Shown one piece after another: positions 42,914-52,290 of a stretch of 64,000 nt of DNA. The translations under genes were made by a program, and so were the position numbers. Below the pieces are notes generated by a model. It did not search any database. It saw nothing but the letters and a program-made list of their open reading frames with translations, and was not told where the DNA came from. The DNA lies in NCBI GenBank assembly GCA_963675565.2, contig CAXXYD010000004.1:310001-374000 (forward strand), read 5' to 3'. Positions within the stretch are counted from its first letter, which is position 1; each line of letters begins with the position of its first letter. Source of the stretch: JARRKU01 sp963675565. GTDB lineage: Bacteria > Desulfobacterota > Desulfobacteria > Desulfobacterales > Desulfosarcinaceae.

Positions 42914-44272
42914 TCAATCCAGATGCAGGGTCAGCGGCTGTTCCAGACACTGGCAGATCCAGCGCAGAAACCTTGCGGCATCGGCACCGTCGATGGCCCG
43001 GTGGTCATAAGAGAGCGACAGCGGCAGCATCCGGCGCGCAACGAACTGTCCGTCCTCGGCCACAGCCTCCACCGACGACCGGCTCACGCCGAGGATGGCC
43101 ACCTGGGGCCAGAGTACAATGGGTGTAAATCCCACCCCACCGATACCGCCCTGGTTGGAAATGCTGAACGTGCCGCCCTCCAACTCGGCAGGCTTGATCT
43201 GCTTGTTGCGCGCCCGCCGGGCCAGATCCACGATCTGTGCGGACAGGGCCGAAATGCTCTTGGTATCCGCGTCGGTGATCACCGGCATGAAGAGCCCCCG
43301 CGGCGTATCCACGGCAATACCGATATGAATATAGCGTTTAAAAATCATCTGGCGGCGCTGCATATCGATGCTGGCATTAAACCGCGGATATCGCTTCAGG
43401 GCCTCGGCACATAACTTGGTCAGAATGGCTGTGACGGTCAACTTGCCGCCGGCTTTGGCCACATGATCCGCATTCTTTTTGATAAAGGAATCCAGCTCCG
43501 TAATATCGGCCTTGTCGAACTGGGTGACGTGGGGCACTGCATGCCAGGACGCAGCAGTGCTCTCCGCCGTCAACCGACGCACGGTTTCCAATTCAACGAT
43601 CTCGGTTTCGCCCCAGCGGCTGAAATCCGGCAACTCCGGTTCCCCTGACATGCCTGCCGTTGTGTTGCGGGCAAATGCGGCCGACTGCAATCTGGTCTTT
43701 ACGAAGGCTTTGATGTCCGCCTCGGCAATACGGCCGCCGGGACCGCTTCCCTTCAGGTCGTGGATATCGACGCCCAATTCACGGGCCATTCTGCGAATGG
43801 AAGGTGACGCTGCAACAAGGCGTCCCCGCGCCCCGTGCTGCGCCTCCGTCCGGTCTGTTTTCGGCGGGGCGGGGAAGTCATCTTCTCTCCTGACCGCATT
43901 CCCAGACCGGGGCCGGGGCCGCCCCATTGCTCTATCTTCACCCGCCGCCTTTTCTGAAACCGCCGCAGCCTGGGTGTCTCCGGCCGGTTGTTCTTGTGCA
44001 TCATCTGCCTTTAAAGGGGAATCTATCGCAGTTTCACCGGATTCCATCCTGGCAATGACGGCACCGATCTTGATTTCATCCCCCTCCCGGACCAGGACCT
44101 CGGTGACCTTGCCCCCCACCGGCGAGGGAATCTCTACAACAGCCTTGTCGGTTTCCAACTCCAGGACAGTATCATCCGCTTTGATGGTATCGTTTATTTT
44201 GATATGGAGGGCCACCACTTTGCCTGCAGCCACGCCTTCTCCGATATCCGGGACAACAATCTCGACAATCAT
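42914..44272 (-). CDS. aceF: dihydrolipoamide acetyltransferase (E2) of pyruvate dehydrogenase
   Basis: 452 residues. One lipoyl domain (1-76, lipoyl Lys43 in ELETDKAVVEIPSPVGG), a long Ala/Pro/charged linker, a peripheral-subunit-binding domain (about 153-190, ASPSIRRMARELGVDIHDLK with GSGPGGRIAEADI) and the catalytic domain (about 235-452) ending in YDHRAIDGADAARFL with the catalytic His. E. coli AceF has three lipoyl domains; this has one. AAGGAGAGACG precedes the ATG. 14 bp after aceE. Confidence 0.95.
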   Translation of the reverse strand: MIVEIVVPDIGEGVAAGKVVALHIKINDTIKADDTVLELETDKAVVEIPSPVGGKVTEVLVREGDEIKIGAVIARMESGETAIDSPLKADDAQEQPAGDTQAAAVSEKAAGEDRAMGRPRPRSGNAVRREDDFPAPPKTDRTEAQHGARGRLVAASPSIRRMARELGVDIHDLKGSGPGGRIAEADIKAFVKTRLQSAAFARNTTAGMSGEPELPDFSRWGETEIVELETVRRLTAESTAASWHAVPHVTQFDKADITELDSFIKKNADHVAKAGGKLTVTAILTKLCAEALKRYPRFNASIDMQRRQMIFKRYIHIGIAVDTPRGLFMPVITDADTKSISALSAQIVDLARRARNKQIKPAELEGGTFSISNQGGIGGVGFTPIVLWPQVAILGVSRSSVEAVAEDGQFVARRMLPLSLSYDHRAIDGADAARFLRWICQCLEQPLTLHLD

Positions 44273-44286
44273 CGTCTCTCCTTGCG

Positions 44287-46965
44287 CTATCGAAATAGCG
44301 GATTGGCACGGTCTGCATCGATGCCGAGTTGACTGCGGGCTTTTCGAACCACTGCCGATTCAATCTTTTGCCGGGCAGCCAGGCCGCTCAATGCAGCGTA
44401 TGCGATATGGCGGGCGTCCACCTCAAAAAAGTCCCGCAAAGCCTCGCGCGTGTCACTGCGCCCGTAACCGTCCGTGCCCAACAGTTCGACGGGACCCGGC
44501 AGCCACTTGGCGATAGCAGCGGGCAGGGCCTTGAGATAATCCGAAGCCGCGACAAACACCCCGGCTTCATTTGCCGTCTGTTGCTGAATGTAATTCTGCC
44601 TGGGCTTTTTGTCCGGGTTGAGGCGATTCCAGCGCTCGGTCTCGATGGCATCCCAGTAAAGATTTTTGTAACTGGTGACGCTCCAGACATCCGCGGCAAC
44701 GCCAAAGTTTTCCTGCAGCAGTTCCTGTGCGTGCATGGCCTCCTTCAAAATGGCGCCGCTGCCCATCAAGTGGACGTTGACCTTGGAATTTTTCCCGGCC
44801 GGCCCGCGGAATTTATACATGCCTTTGACAATACCGGTTTCCACTCCGGCAGGCATGGCCGGCATCGAGTAAAACGCGTTCATGATGGTCAGGTAGTAGA
44901 CGAGGTTCTCTCCGTTTTCCAGCATGCGGTGCAGGCCCTCGCGCACAATGACAGCCACCTCGTAGGCAAATGCCGGATCGTAGGCCAAAACGGAAGGGCT
45001 GGCAAAAGCCAGGATGTGGCTGTGTCCGTCCTGGTGCTGCAATCCCTCACCGGCCAGGGTCGTCCTGCCGGCGGTGGCGCCGAGCAGAAAACCCCGGGCC
45101 TGTATATCGCCAGCCGCCCAGATCAGATCGCCGATGCGCTGAAAACCGAACATGGAGTAGAAGAAGAAAAATGGAATCATGTTGATATCCGAAGTGGAGT
45201 AGGAGGTGCCTGCGGCTATGAATGACGACATGGCCCCGGCCTCGGTGATCCCCTCTTCGAGAATCTGCCCGTCCGTAGCCTCCTTATAGTAAAGCAGGCT
45301 GTTTTTATCTACGGGCTCATAAAGCTGGCCCACGTGCGAGTAGATACCGTACTTGCGGAACAGGGCCTCCATGCCGAAGGTGCGGGCTTCATCGGGCACG
45401 ATGGGCACGATATAGGGTCCGATCTTCCTGTCGGCCAGCAACTTGCTCAAAAGGTGGACCATGGCCATGGTGGTGGCCATTTCACGCTCACCGGTGCCCT
45501 TGAAAAATTCACTGTAGAGGGTCTTTGCCGGAGGCCGGAAAATGGGTACGGAAACACTGCGGGCCGGCAGGTAACCGCCCAGCGCCCGGCGCCGCGCCTT
45601 CAGGTAGCGAATTTCTTCGCTATCTTCCGCCGGCCGATAAAACGGCGTTTCGTTGATCTTGTTGTCCGGAATGGGGATACCGAACCGGCTGCGGAAGTGA
45701 CGCAGCTCGGCCTCGTTGAGTTTTTTCTGCTGGTGGGTGACATTGCGGCCCTCGCCGGCTTCACCCAGGCCATACCCTTTGATGGTCTTGGCCAATATCA
45801 CCGTGGGAGACCCTTTGTGGTTTACCGCAGCACTGTAGGCGGCGTAAACTTTGAGCGGGTCGTGGCCGCCCCGTCGCAGCTTCCGGAGCTGCTCGTCGCT
45901 GTAACTGTCGACCATTTGAGCCAGTTCGGGGTACTTGCCGAAGAAATCTTTTCGAATGTAGCCGCCGCCGGCCACCGAGTACATCTGGTATTGGCCATCG
46001 GGCACTTCCTCCATGCGCTTGACCAGCAGACCGTTCTCATCCTGGGCCAACAGGGGGTCCCAGTCGTCCCCCCAGATCACTTTGATGGCATTCCAGCCGG
46101 CCCCGCGAAAAGCCGCCTCCAACTCCTGGATGATCTTGCCGTTGCCGCGCACCGGTCCGTCCAGGCGCTGAAGGTTGCAGTTTATCACGAAGATCAGATT
46201 ATCCAGGCGCTCCCGGGCGGCCAGTGTAATTGCCCCCAGGGATTCGGGCTCATCGGTCTCCCCGTCGCCGATAAACGCCCACACCTTGCGGTCATTGGGG
46301 GGCTTTATGCCGCGATCTTCCAGGTAGCGGTTAAAACGGGCCTGGTATATGGCCATAATGGGAGACAGTCCCATGGAAACCGTTGGGAATTGCCAGAACT
46401 GGGGCATGAGACAGGGATGCGGATAGGACGACAGACCCTTGCCGGGGGCCAGTTCCCTTCGGAAGCGGGACAATTGTCCCTCGTCTAATCGTCCCTCCAG
46501 AAAAGCCCGCGCATAGATTCCCGGAGCGGCATGCCCCTGGAAGAAAATGATATCTCCGGGATGCTCTGCGGATTTGGCGCGGAAAAAATGATTGAACCCC
46601 ACCTCATAGAGGGTAGCGCTGGAAGCAAAAGTGGAGATATGCCCCCCGATACCGGCATTTTCGCGATTGGCGCGCACCACCATGGCCATAGCGTTCCACC
46701 GGATAATGCTTTTAATCCGCCGTTCAATCTCCCGGCTTCCCGGAAAGACCGGTTGCCGGCTCGCCGGGATGGTGTTGATGTAAGGCGTGTTGGCGGAAAA
46801 ATGAAAATGGACCCCATGCGCCTGAGCGCGCACCTGCAGATACCGCAGCAGTTCCACAACCCGCTGCGGCCCCTGGTTGGCATAGACGTAATCCAGGGAT
46901 TCAATCCACTCCCTGTTTTCATATGCAATCGCATTATCCGGCGAAGATGACCGATCCCGTGTCAT
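44287..46965 (-). CDS. aceE: pyruvate dehydrogenase E1 component, homodimeric type
   Basis: 892 residues from ATG 46965, close to the usual 885-890. Thiamine-diphosphate-dependent decarboxylation of pyruvate and acetyl transfer to E2. GHAAPGIYARAFLEGRL, LMPQFWQFPTVSMGLSPIMA, KVWAFIGDGETDEPESLGAI (ThDP/Mg motif), the GYGLGEAGEGRNVTHQQKKL loop and VPIVPDEARTFGMEALFRKYG are typical. In-frame upstream starts (46983, 47064) are possible but do not look conserved. First gene of aceE-aceF-lpdA. Confidence 0.96.
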   Translation of the reverse strand: MTRDRSSSPDNAIAYENREWIESLDYVYANQGPQRVVELLRYLQVRAQAHGVHFHFSANTPYINTIPASRQPVFPGSREIERRIKSIIRWNAMAMVVRANRENAGIGGHISTFASSATLYEVGFNHFFRAKSAEHPGDIIFFQGHAAPGIYARAFLEGRLDEGQLSRFRRELAPGKGLSSYPHPCLMPQFWQFPTVSMGLSPIMAIYQARFNRYLEDRGIKPPNDRKVWAFIGDGETDEPESLGAITLAARERLDNLIFVINCNLQRLDGPVRGNGKIIQELEAAFRGAGWNAIKVIWGDDWDPLLAQDENGLLVKRMEEVPDGQYQMYSVAGGGYIRKDFFGKYPELAQMVDSYSDEQLRKLRRGGHDPLKVYAAYSAAVNHKGSPTVILAKTIKGYGLGEAGEGRNVTHQQKKLNEAELRHFRSRFGIPIPDNKINETPFYRPAEDSEEIRYLKARRRALGGYLPARSVSVPIFRPPAKTLYSEFFKGTGEREMATTMAMVHLLSKLLADRKIGPYIVPIVPDEARTFGMEALFRKYGIYSHVGQLYEPVDKNSLLYYKEATDGQILEEGITEAGAMSSFIAAGTSYSTSDINMIPFFFFYSMFGFQRIGDLIWAAGDIQARGFLLGATAGRTTLAGEGLQHQDGHSHILAFASPSVLAYDPAFAYEVAVIVREGLHRMLENGENLVYYLTIMNAFYSMPAMPAGVETGIVKGMYKFRGPAGKNSKVNVHLMGSGAILKEAMHAQELLQENFGVAADVWSVTSYKNLYWDAIETERWNRLNPDKKPRQNYIQQQTANEAGVFVAASDYLKALPAAIAKWLPGPVELLGTDGYGRSDTREALRDFFEVDARHIAYAALSGLAARQKIESAVVRKARSQLGIDADRANPLFR

Positions 46966-47423
46966 AAGCGCTGTGCCTTTCATGGCCGCCCCGGCCGCGC
47001 AACATGCCATCCACGGCCTGGGCCCCGGTGTTTTGGATTTCAACCGTTTTGGAACACAGACCATCCGGAAAGCGTTGATACAGGCCGTCGGTCGTCACAA
47101 CCGGACCCTGATCCGTAACCCGTATTGTCGGCTGTAGATTGGCAAACGGTGGTACGGACTATTGTGAGGCCTTATCAAGGCGCTGTCAATACCGGGCAAT
47201 TGTCGTTTGACATTATTTTTCCGGCAACTTATTAGAATCTATTCGCGATGCCGGACTGCGGATCGGTATCCGTATAACGCTCAGGGCCGGTGCTGAAGCC
47301 CCCGCATACGAAAAGCGTTCGAAGCTGCCGCGCACTCCAGACAAACCTGGATCACCCGGGTCACTGTGAAGGGCGGTTTGGCCTTTTTTTGAGGTCCGAT
47401 AAAACGCATCACATGTAAACACT
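46966..47423. other. 458-bp divergent region between aceE and the histidine kinase
   Basis: No convincing gene on either strand. It must contain the PDH operon promoter (minus) and that of the two-component pair (plus); only the latter is clear to the eye. No repeat or RNA structure recognised. Confidence 0.6.
47207..47235 (+). promoter_or_regulatory. sigma-70-type promoter for the two-component operon
   Basis: Consensus TTGACA at 47207-47212 and TATTAG at 47230-47235 with an ideal 17-bp spacer, about 190 bp upstream of the kinase start. The best -35/-10 match I noticed in the window. Confidence 0.55.
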
Positions 47424-49349
47424 ATGCCCATTCCCACATCATTATTGGCACAGCGAAACAATGCTCTGCGGTTTTCCAAAGATGCGCCGCTCAATATCAT
47501 CTGGCCGGTTCTGACGGCCCTGACCCTGTTTGTAACGACCTATTTCTGGCTGCTGCTTCCCATGGTGGAAGGTCATCTGATGGACCGCAAAAGGGAAATG
47601 ATCCGGGCGCTCACCGACGCCGCCTGGAGCACGGTGCAGTATTATGCTGAATTGTCCGACAAGGGCGCCATATCCATCGAAACGGCCCAGCGGCAGGCCA
47701 TCGAAAACTTGCGCCATTTGCGTTTCGGACCGGAGGGAAAGGACTATTTCTGGATCAATGATATGCAGCCGCGCATCATCATGCACCCCTATCGACCCGA
47801 TCTGGAAGGTCTGGACACCAGCGACCTGACCGATCCGTCCGGCAAACATTTGTTTGTGGCCTTCGCCGATAAGGTCCGCAGCGACGGCGCAGGGTACGTC
47901 GATTACCAATGGCAGTGGCAGGACGATCCCAACCGGGTCGTGGAAAAGATATCTTACGTCAAGGGGTTTCCCCCTTGGGGCTGGGTAATCGGATCGGGTG
48001 TTTACGTGGAGGACGTTCGTGGTCAGATCTCCGCCATCACCCGGCACATCTCCATGATTTGCCTGGGTATCACCGCGGTAATGGTTTTGCTCTCCTTTTA
48101 TATCGTCTGGCAGGGATCGCTGACGGAGAACAAACGGCGCCGTATGGAAACCTCTTTGCGCGAAAGCGAAGCCAAATACCGCCTGTTGGCGGAAACCGCC
48201 CGCGAAATCATTATTACCTTTGATTCGAATTTCCGCATCACCTACGCCAACCAGGCATGGATGCAAGCAGCGGCAGATGGCAGCCAGCCTATCGTGGGCC
48301 GCTCGATCCTCGATATTATCGCCCCCGGAGCCCAAGCGCCATTCAAAGCCAAAGTCGATCAGGCGGCACAAGGCCAGACCGAGGACTATTTTCTGGAAAC
48401 AGCCTTTCGGATGGGAGGCCACGGCGCCGCAGTCCCTATCGAAGCCACACTGGCCATGATGCAAGCGCCCGATGGCAACAACAGCTATCTTCTGGCAGCG
48501 CGCGATGTCAGCGAAAAGATCAAAGCCGCGGAAAGCGCCAGAAGACAAAGAGAGCAACTCTTCCAGACCGCCAAGCTGGCTTCTCTGGGCACCCTCGTGT
48601 CAGGGGTTGCGCATGAAATCAACAATCCCATTTCAACCGTGATGCTCAACGTTCAGATGTTGCAAAAATTCTGGCAGATTGCCGATCCCGTTCTGTCGCA
48701 ACACCATGAAAAGGTCAGCCGACTGTCGGTGGGAGGATTGGACTATGACGATTTTTCCCGGCGAATGCCCCAGTTGATGGGCTACACCTTAGAAGGGGTG
48801 GAGCGCGTCAAACGCATCGTCGGGGACTTGAAGGAATTTTCCGGTCAGAAACCAGGTGACATCAGCGATGCTGTGGATTTAAACGACATCGTTGAAAAGG
48901 CGGTGGGATTGGTGTCGAGCTTGATCAAAAAAGCGACGTCCGATTTCCAGGCGCATTATGCGCCGGGGCTCCCGCCATTCAGGGGCAACGGACATCGCAT
49001 CGAACAAGTGGTCATCAACCTGCTGGTCAATGCCTGCCAGGCCATGGAAGACAAGCACAAGCCACTGCGCATTGCCACGGGATATGACGAAAAAACCAAG
49101 TCGCTCTTTATCGAAGTCAAAGATACCGGTATCGGCATGCCCCGGGAAGTACTGCAACGCATCACCGACCCATTCTTTACCACCAAACGCGATGCCGGCG
49201 GCACCGGTCTGGGGCTTTCCATTTCCGATACCATTATGCGCGACCACGGGGGCCGGCTTGAATTCGAAACAGCGCCCGGTCTTGGCACAACAGCCACAGC
49301 CTGGATTCCGCGCAAAGCTGCCGCAGCCTCCGGGGAGAATACGACATGA
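47424..49349 (+). CDS. Cache-PAS sensor histidine kinase
   Basis: 641 residues. Membrane helix about 25-46, a periplasmic single Cache domain (50-205, KDYFWINDMQPRIIMHPYRP and a GWVIGSGVYVEDV end), membrane helix about 209-229, PAS domain (250-365), HisKA with LASLGTLVSGVAHEINNPIS (phosphorylated His397), and an HATPase domain with QVVINLLVNACQAME, DTGIGMP, FFTTKRDAGGTGLGL. Cache domains of this type bind small carboxylates or similar ligands; the ligand here is unknown. Its stop overlaps the response regulator start (ATGA). Divergent from the PDH operon. Confidence 0.93.
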   Translation: MPIPTSLLAQRNNALRFSKDAPLNIIWPVLTALTLFVTTYFWLLLPMVEGHLMDRKREMIRALTDAAWSTVQYYAELSDKGAISIETAQRQAIENLRHLRFGPEGKDYFWINDMQPRIIMHPYRPDLEGLDTSDLTDPSGKHLFVAFADKVRSDGAGYVDYQWQWQDDPNRVVEKISYVKGFPPWGWVIGSGVYVEDVRGQISAITRHISMICLGITAVMVLLSFYIVWQGSLTENKRRRMETSLRESEAKYRLLAETAREIIITFDSNFRITYANQAWMQAAADGSQPIVGRSILDIIAPGAQAPFKAKVDQAAQGQTEDYFLETAFRMGGHGAAVPIEATLAMMQAPDGNNSYLLAARDVSEKIKAAESARRQREQLFQTAKLASLGTLVSGVAHEINNPISTVMLNVQMLQKFWQIADPVLSQHHEKVSRLSVGGLDYDDFSRRMPQLMGYTLEGVERVKRIVGDLKEFSGQKPGDISDAVDLNDIVEKAVGLVSSLIKKATSDFQAHYAPGLPPFRGNGHRIEQVVINLLVNACQAMEDKHKPLRIATGYDEKTKSLFIEVKDTGIGMPREVLQRITDPFFTTKRDAGGTGLGLSISDTIMRDHGGRLEFETAPGLGTTATAWIPRKAAAASGENTT

Positions 49350-50770
49350 CCGAAACGGCCGACCTTGAAAAACCCATTGTGGTTATCGATGATGAAGCGC
49401 CTATACTGCTTGCCGTGGACACCACCCTGCGAATGGCGGGCCTGAAACCCGTGGTCACCTGCGCCGACAGCCGGCAGGCCTTGGAACTGCTCGATCGGCA
49501 CGGCGCCAGCGTTGTTCTGCTGGACCTGAACATGCCCTTCGTGGATGGAGAAACCCTGATGCCCGGAATCATGGCACACTTCCCTGACCTGCCGATTATC
49601 GTCATTACCGGGAGCATCGATGTGGAAACGGCTGTCAGGGCAATGAAAACGGGGGCATTTGACTATATTGTCAAACCGGTGGACGAAAGCCGCCTGATTA
49701 CCGCGGTCCACCAGGCGCTCAAATTCGGGGAGTTGCGCCAGGAGAACCAGGCCCTTCGAAATCACCTGCGCAATGGCGGTTTGCAGCATCCGCAGGCATT
49801 CGACGCCATCGTGACCCACAGTCCTAAGATGACGGCCCTGTTTCACTACATCGAATCCATCGCGGCAACGGAAGAACCTGTATTGATCCGAGGTGAAACC
49901 GGTGTGGGCAAGGAGCTTGCCGCCCGTGCGATCCACACTCTGAGCGGCCGCAAGGGTTCTTTTGTGGCCATAAATGTCGCCGGCCTGGACGACAACATTT
50001 TTTCAGACACCCTGTTCGGCCATGTCAAGGGCGCTTTCACCGGTGCTGAAGCCCACCGCAAGGGTCTCATCGAAAAAGCGTCCGGCGGAACCCTGTTTCT
50101 CGACGAAATCGGCGATCTGAATCAGGGCGCCCAGGTCAAACTGTTGCGACTGCTGCAAGAGCACGAATACATGCCCCTGGGGAAAGATTCCAGCCACAGG
50201 AGCAACGCACGCATCATCGCCTCCACCCATGCAGACTTATGGGCCATGCAGGAAAAAAAGCAGTTCCGAACGGATCTTCATTACCGGCTTCGAACCCACC
50301 GGGTATGGATCCCCCCGTTGCGGGAACGAAATGACGACCTGCCCCTGCTGTGCGATCATTTTCTCCACCAGGCGGCCCAAACCTTAGGAAAACCCAAACC
50401 CGATATTTCTCCAGACCTGCTTCCGCTGCTGGGCACATATCCTTTCCCGGGCAACATCCGGGAGCTGAAAGCCATGATATTCGATGCCATGGCCCAGCAT
50501 AAGAGCGGACCACTGCCCGTCAGCGTTTTCAGGGACCACATGGCCCGGTCGCAGGCATCGGGTCACAAAACCATCAGGCACAGCGATGCCGGCGACGCAC
50601 CCGTTGCCTTCGGCAGCTCCCTGCCCACGATCAAAGCGGCCACCCGGCGCCTGGTACAGGAAGCGATGCAGCGATGCGCCAACAACCAGACCCAGGCAGC
50701 GGCGCTTCTGGGCATATCCCAGCAGGCGCTGAGCAAAAGGCTGAAAAATATGCCGCATGACGATTCATAG
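49346..50770 (+). CDS. sigma-54-dependent response regulator (NtrC family)
   Basis: 474 residues. Receiver domain with acidic pair IDDEAP, phosphoacceptor Asp60 in VVLLDLNMPFVDG, and Lys in YIVKPVD. AAA+ domain: Walker A RGETGVGKELAAR, sigma-54-contacting GHVKGAFTGAEAHR with intact GAFTGA, Walker B GTLFLDEIGDL, and FRTDLHYRLRTHRVWIPPLR. A Fis-type helix-turn-helix lies at the C-terminus (NQTQAAALLGISQQALSKRL). Partner of the upstream kinase. Targets unknown; the adjacent aceE operon is one possibility. Confidence 0.95.
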   Translation: MTETADLEKPIVVIDDEAPILLAVDTTLRMAGLKPVVTCADSRQALELLDRHGASVVLLDLNMPFVDGETLMPGIMAHFPDLPIIVITGSIDVETAVRAMKTGAFDYIVKPVDESRLITAVHQALKFGELRQENQALRNHLRNGGLQHPQAFDAIVTHSPKMTALFHYIESIAATEEPVLIRGETGVGKELAARAIHTLSGRKGSFVAINVAGLDDNIFSDTLFGHVKGAFTGAEAHRKGLIEKASGGTLFLDEIGDLNQGAQVKLLRLLQEHEYMPLGKDSSHRSNARIIASTHADLWAMQEKKQFRTDLHYRLRTHRVWIPPLRERNDDLPLLCDHFLHQAAQTLGKPKPDISPDLLPLLGTYPFPGNIRELKAMIFDAMAQHKSGPLPVSVFRDHMARSQASGHKTIRHSDAGDAPVAFGSSLPTIKAATRRLVQEAMQRCANNQTQAAALLGISQQALSKRLKNMPHDDS

Positions 50771-50945
50771 CCGGCCGATTGCAGGGCGCCACACCCCTGC
50801 CGCTTATCCCTGGCGCAGGGTGCCGGGAACAGGTTGTTTCAGGATAATGGCGCCCGTTCTTACCCTTCGGGCACAGGTTGTTTCGGGTTGGGTTTCCAAG
50901 CCATGCCGGCCTTTTTTCCCGGCGCCCTCACACCGCGGGGGTGAA

Positions 50946-51446
50946 TCAGTCAATGATGACTCTACCGTCATCCGGTTGACGATTGGTAGTTGGAAAAGCG
51001 GTCACCGGGTTTGAGATGGTGAATTCTTTTTCACCTGTAAAGTGCAGCACCGGCAAGCGCCAGACCGAATACCACAGGCCAATGGTTTCACCGCTATTGT
51101 TGTAGATATAGGCACCATTGGGATCGATGTTATACTCGGCTCCGGATTGATTGAGCATCCTTCCAACCATAGTCTTGAGTGCCTGTTCGTCTAAGTCGAT
51201 GGGGCTCCACTTGGGAGAAACCAATCGATACCCCTCCTTGACAGCTACCATCGCCAAAGGGGCATTCGGGCGACCGAAATAGTAATACTGATGGCCGGGC
51301 AATATTCGAAATTGCTCGAAGCTATCGGATGCACTGACCATGCGTTTGAAGTGGACGGGACCCGAACTGCATCCGCCGATCATCATCATCACAGAAAAAA
51401 TCAGTACGCCTGCACCTGCAAAAAACGTTTTGGTTCCTGTTTTCAT
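50946..51446 (-). CDS. predicted lipoprotein of unknown function
   Basis: 166 residues. The signal sequence (FFAGAGVLIFSVMMMIGGCS) ends in a lipobox with Cys about 26, so the mature protein should be lipid-anchored. The mature part has FEQFRILPGHQYYYFGRPNA and YRLVSPKWSPIDLDEQAL, reminiscent of a repeated beta-rich domain but not of a family I can name. Convergent with the response regulator gene (175 bp away). Confidence 0.75.
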   Translation of the reverse strand: MKTGTKTFFAGAGVLIFSVMMMIGGCSSGPVHFKRMVSASDSFEQFRILPGHQYYYFGRPNAPLAMVAVKEGYRLVSPKWSPIDLDEQALKTMVGRMLNQSGAEYNIDPNGAYIYNNSGETIGLWYSVWRLPVLHFTGEKEFTISNPVTAFPTTNRQPDDGRVIID

Positions 51447-51807
51447 CTTTCACCTTCTTATGTAATATATTAACACCTGCCACGGCACAATTGCCGCCAT
51501 CAAGGTCTGCTGAATGCAACCACTGCCTATTGATCCAGGACAGATCCAACGGTTACATCTTCCGCGTCTTATGCAGGATCAAAATTAAAATAAACATACC
51601 CATAGCCCCTGCAACTGGCAATGATCACGGCCGTCTGAACTGATTTTACGGCGCTTGCCCGTTTCAAGCCGGCTTTTATAAAAAATACGCCCAATCTTGC
51701 GTTTTCGCGGCAGTATCATTTAAGATGACATTGGGCCTTTTGAATAACCGGCAGGCAAGAGCACACCGAAACGGCATCTCTGTATTCTGTGGCTTGAAGG
51801 GGACCAC
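51447..51807. other. 361-bp divergent intergenic region
   Basis: Between the lipoprotein gene (minus) and the CBS pair (plus). No gene or repeat recognised; promoters are presumed but none stands out. Confidence 0.5.
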
Positions 51808-52287
51808 ATGATGAAAAAAATCGCCAAAGATTTGATGGACACAGGATTTCACACACTATCGCCAACAATGCCGGTCAATGATGCGGTAAAGGCGTTCAAA
51901 CAGGCCGGCCGGGAAGAGGGCCGCAAGATCTTCGGCATGATGGTCACGGACGATGCCGGTGGCCTGGCCGGCATGATTTCCATGTATGACATCCTTCTTT
52001 TCATGCGGCCCAAACACACCCATATTTGGGGGATGATGGACGACATCGACATCACGGGTCTCGTCGATGCGGCCTGTGAAAATACAAAATCCGTTCTGGT
52101 GGGAGATATCATGACCCCCGAAGTCATTACCATCACCCCGCAAACGCACATTATGATGATCATGGACATCATGATCAAAAAGCACGTCCGCCGACTGCCC
52201 GTACTGGAAAACAGAAAGATCCTGGGCATTGTTTATATGTCGGACCTTTTCTATAATATCCTTGACCGCTTTTCAGAGGACCGGTAG
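51808..52287 (+). CDS. two-CBS-domain protein
   Basis: 159 residues made of a CBS pair: first repeat about 5-70 (GMMVTDDAGGLAGMISMYDI), second about 95-155 (VGDIMTPEVITITPQTHIMM, RLPVLENRKILGIVYMSDL). CBS pairs bind adenosine nucleotides and act as energy sensors. No attached enzyme domain. Only 3 bp separate it from the next CBS gene, so they form an operon and may assemble together. GAAGGGGACC precedes the ATG pair. Confidence 0.92.
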   Translation: MMKKIAKDLMDTGFHTLSPTMPVNDAVKAFKQAGREEGRKIFGMMVTDDAGGLAGMISMYDILLFMRPKHTHIWGMMDDIDITGLVDAACENTKSVLVGDIMTPEVITITPQTHIMMIMDIMIKKHVRRLPVLENRKILGIVYMSDLFYNILDRFSEDR

Positions 52288-52290
52288 CCC

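Noticed and set aside
47213..47500. 95-codon minus-strand frame between aceE and the kinase
   Set aside because: Overlaps the kinase start and the best promoter; composition not protein-like.
50816..50912. Direct repeat ACAGGTTGTTTC around 50829 and 50872 as an operator pair
   Set aside because: The copies lie between two convergent gene ends where no promoter is expected; probably chance or a decayed duplication.
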